A stretch of 64,000 nucleotides of DNA, taken from assembly GCF_025144225.1 (NCBI RefSeq), contig NZ_JALXXB010000001.1, positions 62,001 to 126,000 on the forward strand. The letters run 5' to 3'. The notes beneath the pieces are model-generated. The model was not told the origin of the DNA. It ran no database searches and saw nothing but the letters and a program-made list of their open reading frames with translations. The position numbers were made by a program, and so were the translations under genes. This document shows positions 61,326 through 64,000 of the stretch, in pieces. This stretch comes from Aestuariimicrobium sp. p3-SID1156. Lineage in GTDB: Bacteria > Actinomycetota > Actinomycetes > Propionibacteriales > Propionibacteriaceae. Each line of letters begins with the position of its first letter. Positions within the stretch are counted from its first letter, which is position 1.

Positions 61326-61814
61326 TCAGGCGATCCCATCACGCTCGAGCTTGGCGATTTTGGCCCGTACGTCCTTGGTCGCGGAGTGCTCAGCGACGAA
61401 GGACAGGAAGGGAACTGTGCCCGCGAGAGCGATAAGAGCCAGTCGCGTCCAGGACCAGCGGACGCGGCGTCCAAGATCAACAGCGGTGATGATCAGGAGC
61501 ATGTAGAGCCAGCCGTGCGGAACACCGGTCCAGGTGACGACCCGGTCGTCGTTCCAGAGGTACTTCAGGGGCATCCCGATGCACACCAGGACGACCAAAA
61601 GGGTGCCCACCACCCAGGCCATGATCCGGTAGCGGGTGAGCGCGCCGCGGATGCCTTCGAGGTCGTCGGCGACGATGCTGTCCTCGGAGACGACCTGCGG
61701 GGGAGCGGTCTCCTCGGCTCCTGCGGGAAGCGGATCGACCGCTGCCTGGGCAGGATCTGCCTCGAGCGGTCGCTCGGGGTCGACGGGGTGCTGGGCCTGG
61801 TGGGGTGAGGTCAC
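61326..61814 (-). CDS. DUF3817 membrane protein
   Basis: 162 residues. The first 60 are a Pro/Ala/Glu-rich disordered stretch. Then three membrane helices in the DUF3817 pattern: RYRIMAWVVGTLLVVLVCIGMPLKYLW, HGWLYMLLIITAVDLGRR and LALIALAGTVPFLSFVAE. Function is unknown. GTG 61814 is used; the SURF1-like gene ends 9 nt upstream, so they may share a transcript. It is convergent with parB. Confidence 0.88.
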   Translation of the reverse strand: MTSPHQAQHPVDPERPLEADPAQAAVDPLPAGAEETAPPQVVSEDSIVADDLEGIRGALTRYRIMAWVVGTLLVVLVCIGMPLKYLWNDDRVVTWTGVPHGWLYMLLIITAVDLGRRVRWSWTRLALIALAGTVPFLSFVAEHSATKDVRAKIAKLERDGIA

Positions 61815-61823
61815 CCTGTGAGT

Positions 61824-62543
61824 CTATCCGGGCGTCTCATGCGTGTTTTCGGGTGCCTGCGGGAGCCCGGGGTCCTTGATGCTCCGTGCCCAGATGAAGG
61901 TCATGATCAGGGCAAAAACCGCGAAAACCCACCACTGGAGGGCGTATCCGGCGTTGCGCTGGTGGCCCTCACCCTCGGGAAGCACGACCTGGCTGGGGGT
62001 CAGGCTCTGCGCGGTCGCGTCCTCAGCGCCGAGGGTGAGGTAACCGTTGAGCAGGGGCGCGGGCCACTCCTGGGCCAGCCTCTCCAGCCGCACCTGCGGA
62101 ATGCGGGGGGTCGGCAGCCCGGGGGATGGGTCACCGGTGACATCCTTCTGGGAGGGCATCAACAGGCCGGTTTGGGTCACGACCCCGGTCGGCGGCGAAC
62201 TGGGCGTCTCCCTGGATGTCACCTGCCCGCGCACGATGGCGACGACGGTGCCGTCCTTGGCCCTGAAGGCGGTCACCACGGAGAGCGGTGGCTTCGTGCC
62301 CACGTAGTACTGGTACTCCGGGAGGTACTCGCCGGTCAGGGTCACCTGGCGGCCATAGAGTTCGGCAACCTGGGTGCCATGAGCCTTCGAGGGTAGCGGG
62401 ACTGGTGCCAATGCGGCACGTTCCTCGTTGGCCTGGGCCCCCTGAGTACGGAAGGTGTTCGCCTGCCACAGCCCCAGGAAAACCATGATCGTCGCGATGA
62501 TGACACCGACGAGCAAGACCAGCAGTCGCTTGAGTCGAACCAT
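61824..62543 (-). CDS. SURF1 family cytochrome oxidase assembly protein
   Basis: 239 residues. Two membrane helices, one at each end (VRLKRLLVLLVGVIIATIMVFLGLWQ, and GYALQWWVFAVFALIMTFIWA), with a soluble loop between containing VTLTGEYLPEYQYYVG and VVAIVRGQV. This is the SURF1/Shy1 layout, needed for haem insertion into cytochrome c oxidase. ATG 62543 is used; a TTG at 62549 overlaps the ligase stop. No oxidase genes are in the window. Confidence 0.9.
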   Translation of the reverse strand: MVRLKRLLVLLVGVIIATIMVFLGLWQANTFRTQGAQANEERAALAPVPLPSKAHGTQVAELYGRQVTLTGEYLPEYQYYVGTKPPLSVVTAFRAKDGTVVAIVRGQVTSRETPSSPPTGVVTQTGLLMPSQKDVTGDPSPGLPTPRIPQVRLERLAQEWPAPLLNGYLTLGAEDATAQSLTPSQVVLPEGEGHQRNAGYALQWWVFAVFALIMTFIWARSIKDPGLPQAPENTHETPG

Positions 62544-62545
62544 GA

Positions 62546-63505
62546 TCAACGCTCGGCGGCAGCAACCACGAGGCGGCTCATCTCAGCGCCCAGGTCGAGC
62601 CCAGCGGCCTCCAATGCCAGCGGAACCAGGGAGGTCTCCGTCATGCCGGGGGAGACGTTGCTCTCCAGGAAGACCGGTTCGCCGTCCTTGTTGATCATGA
62701 TGTCGATGCGGTGGACGCCATCGAGCCCGAGTGCGTGGTGCACTGTCCTGGCCATCGCCTCGCACTTGGCGGCGGTCTCCGCTGAGATCTCTGCGGGCAC
62801 CAGGAAGCGGGTGGCGCCAGCGGTGTAGCGGGCCTCGTAGTCGTAGACACCGGAATCGGGCCGGATCTCCACCGCTGGCAGCACGCGCACGTCATCACCG
62901 CAGGCGACGACCGCGACGGCGACCTCGGTGCCCTCGATGAACTCCTCCACCACCGTCTCAGTGCCGTAGGCATAGGCGCCGACCATGGCGCTGGGCAGTT
63001 CGTCGGTGCTGTCGACGCGGGAGCACCCCAGGGCCGAGCCGGAGCGGGCAGGCTTCACCATCAGGGGGAAGCCCATGGACTCGGCGATGGAGTCCACCAG
63101 CGCGGCAGCGCCCAGCTCACGGAAGACCTCATGGGGCAACACCACCTGCTTGGGCACAGTCACTCCGCGGCGTGCCAGCACCGGGGTCGCGATGGACTTG
63201 TCCCAGGCCAGTCGTGAGGCGCGTCCGTCGGACCCGACGTAGCGGGCGCCAACCAGGTCGAAGACCTCTCGCAGGGCGCCATCCTCACCGACGCCGCCGT
63301 GCAGCATCGAGACCACCACGGCATCGGGATTGGATCGCAGGAGGTCCACCAGACCGGAGCCGATGTCGGACTCGATCACCTCGTGTCCCTGTTCCCGCAG
63401 TGCCATCGTCACCCGTCGTCCGGACCTGATGGACACGTCGCGCTCATGGGACAGCCCTCCTGACAGCACGATGACCCGGGGCAGGGGAGTGGTCTGCTCG
63501 CTCAT
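62546..63505 (-). CDS. ddl: D-alanine-D-alanine ligase family protein
   Basis: 319 residues, shorter than typical Ddl (about 350). The ATP-grasp pattern is clear: VLSGGLSHERDVSIRSGRRV (N-terminal Ddl signature), MLHGGVGEDGALREVFDL, PLMVKPARSGSALGCSRV, VVEEFIEGTEVAVAVVAC, YTAGATRFLVPAEI and HRIDIMINKDGEPVFLESNVSPGM. It joins two D-Ala for peptidoglycan precursors, though a second Ddl elsewhere is possible. ATG 63505 has GAGGGAACC upstream. Confidence 0.93.
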   Translation of the reverse strand: MSEQTTPLPRVIVLSGGLSHERDVSIRSGRRVTMALREQGHEVIESDIGSGLVDLLRSNPDAVVVSMLHGGVGEDGALREVFDLVGARYVGSDGRASRLAWDKSIATPVLARRGVTVPKQVVLPHEVFRELGAAALVDSIAESMGFPLMVKPARSGSALGCSRVDSTDELPSAMVGAYAYGTETVVEEFIEGTEVAVAVVACGDDVRVLPAVEIRPDSGVYDYEARYTAGATRFLVPAEISAETAAKCEAMARTVHHALGLDGVHRIDIMINKDGEPVFLESNVSPGMTETSLVPLALEAAGLDLGAEMSRLVVAAAER

Positions 63506-63533
63506 GGTTCCCTCTCTCACGGACGTGGGGCAG

Positions 63534-64000
63534 TCACTGGACGTTCGGGCCGGGCGCACCGTGATCAATCTGGCGGCGTCCGGTGTTGCCGCGCAGGCCG
63601 AAGGTGTCGCGCAGCTCGAGTTCCTGGTTCATCACGGCTGCCAGTCGCCGCACGCCTTCGCGGATCTTCTCCGGGGTGGGGTAGCAGTAGGACAGGCGGA
63701 TGTTGCGGGTGCCGAAGCCGTCGGCGTAGAAGGCATTGCCGGGCACGAAGGCGACGCGTCCGGAGATGCCGCGGGGCAGCATGGCCTGAGCGTCCAGACC
63801 CTCGGGCAGGGTGAGCCAGACGAAGAAGCCGCCTGCCGGGTGAGTCCATTCGGTGCCCGGGGGCATGAACTCCTCCAGCGCCTGCAGCATCGCGTCCCGT
63901 CGGGCCCGGTACATGTCGCGGAAGGAGACGATCTGTCCCTTCCAGTCATGCTGGTCGAGGTAGGCGGCCACCGCGTACTGACTGAAGACCGGCGGCGACA
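63534..64000 (-). CDS. PLP-dependent aminotransferase, C-terminal part (cut by window edge)
   Basis: 155 codons of the C-terminal half are visible (SPPVFSQYAVAAYLDQ onward, without a start codon). Motifs YRARRDAMLQALEEFMPPG, WTHPAGGFFVWLTLP, VAFVPGNAFYADG and NIRLSYCYPTPEKIREGVRRLA match fold-type I enzymes near 2-aminoadipate aminotransferase and MocR-like proteins; the Arg in RLSY binds substrate carboxylate. Substrate is unknown. It lies 28 nt before the ddl start, so the two may be cotranscribed. Confidence 0.88.
   Translation of the reverse strand, partial: SPPVFSQYAVAAYLDQHDWKGQIVSFRDMYRARRDAMLQALEEFMPPGTEWTHPAGGFFVWLTLPEGLDAQAMLPRGISGRVAFVPGNAFYADGFGTRNIRLSYCYPTPEKIREGVRRLAAVMNQELELRDTFGLRGNTGRRQIDHGAPGPNVQ

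Overview
This 64 kb window is high-GC DNA from an actinomycete chromosome and contains the replication origin. The evidence for the group is the block dnaA-dnaN-gnd-recF-dciA-gyrB-gyrA-DUF3566-tRNA-Ile on one side of the origin, rpmH-rnpA-yidD-yidC-jag-rsmG-parA-parB on the other, a DUF5318-class A PBP-GT87 cluster, frequent GTG starts and many leaderless-looking genes. A propionibacterial-type lineage is plausible, but that is a guess and not shown by the sequence.

Regions: (1) 1-9.8 kb: start of a nucleotide-sugar dehydrogenase, a MerR-type gene lacking its helix-turn-helix, the glycine cleavage operon gcvT-gcvH-gcvP, an AbiEi-type protein with a nuclease-like C-terminus, and a three-gene set for a UDP-diacetamido-uronic acid. 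Three copies of an unusual palindromic repeat lie between these genes. (2) 9.9-19.6 kb: envelope polymer genes, with two paralogous O-antigen-ligase-like proteins around a flippase, two polytopic glycosyltransferases and a class A PBP. (3) 19.6-31.3 kb: a thioesterase and a LacI-controlled sugar-uptake and glycosidase operon (binding protein, two permeases, two exported GH43 enzymes, GH2, galM) with a perfect inverted-repeat operator. (4) 31.3-39 kb: a DnaA-box cluster in a noncoding stretch, DUF2332, a secreted dimethylformamidase-like protein with FG-GAP repeats, DedA, a pseudouridine synthase, a MOSC protein and a small zincin. (5) 39-42.7 kb: a decayed arsenic island (arsR, arsD, arsA) with a broken flavoprotein gene, no pump, and an IS21-family remnant. 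(6) 42.8-64 kb: the origin-proximal core, with oriC between dnaN and dnaA, three perfect parS sites (two inside parA codons), and then DUF3817, SURF1, a D-Ala-D-Ala ligase and an aminotransferase cut by the window end.

Core genes left of oriC are on the minus strand and those right of it on the plus strand, so both arms are transcribed away from the origin. The most interesting signals are the dispersed palindromic repeat, the DnaA-box cluster about 22 kb from oriC, the TGA codon at the expected catalytic cysteine of the flavoprotein remnant, the pump-less ars genes beside an IS21 end, and the parS sites encoded as VSRET in ParA.
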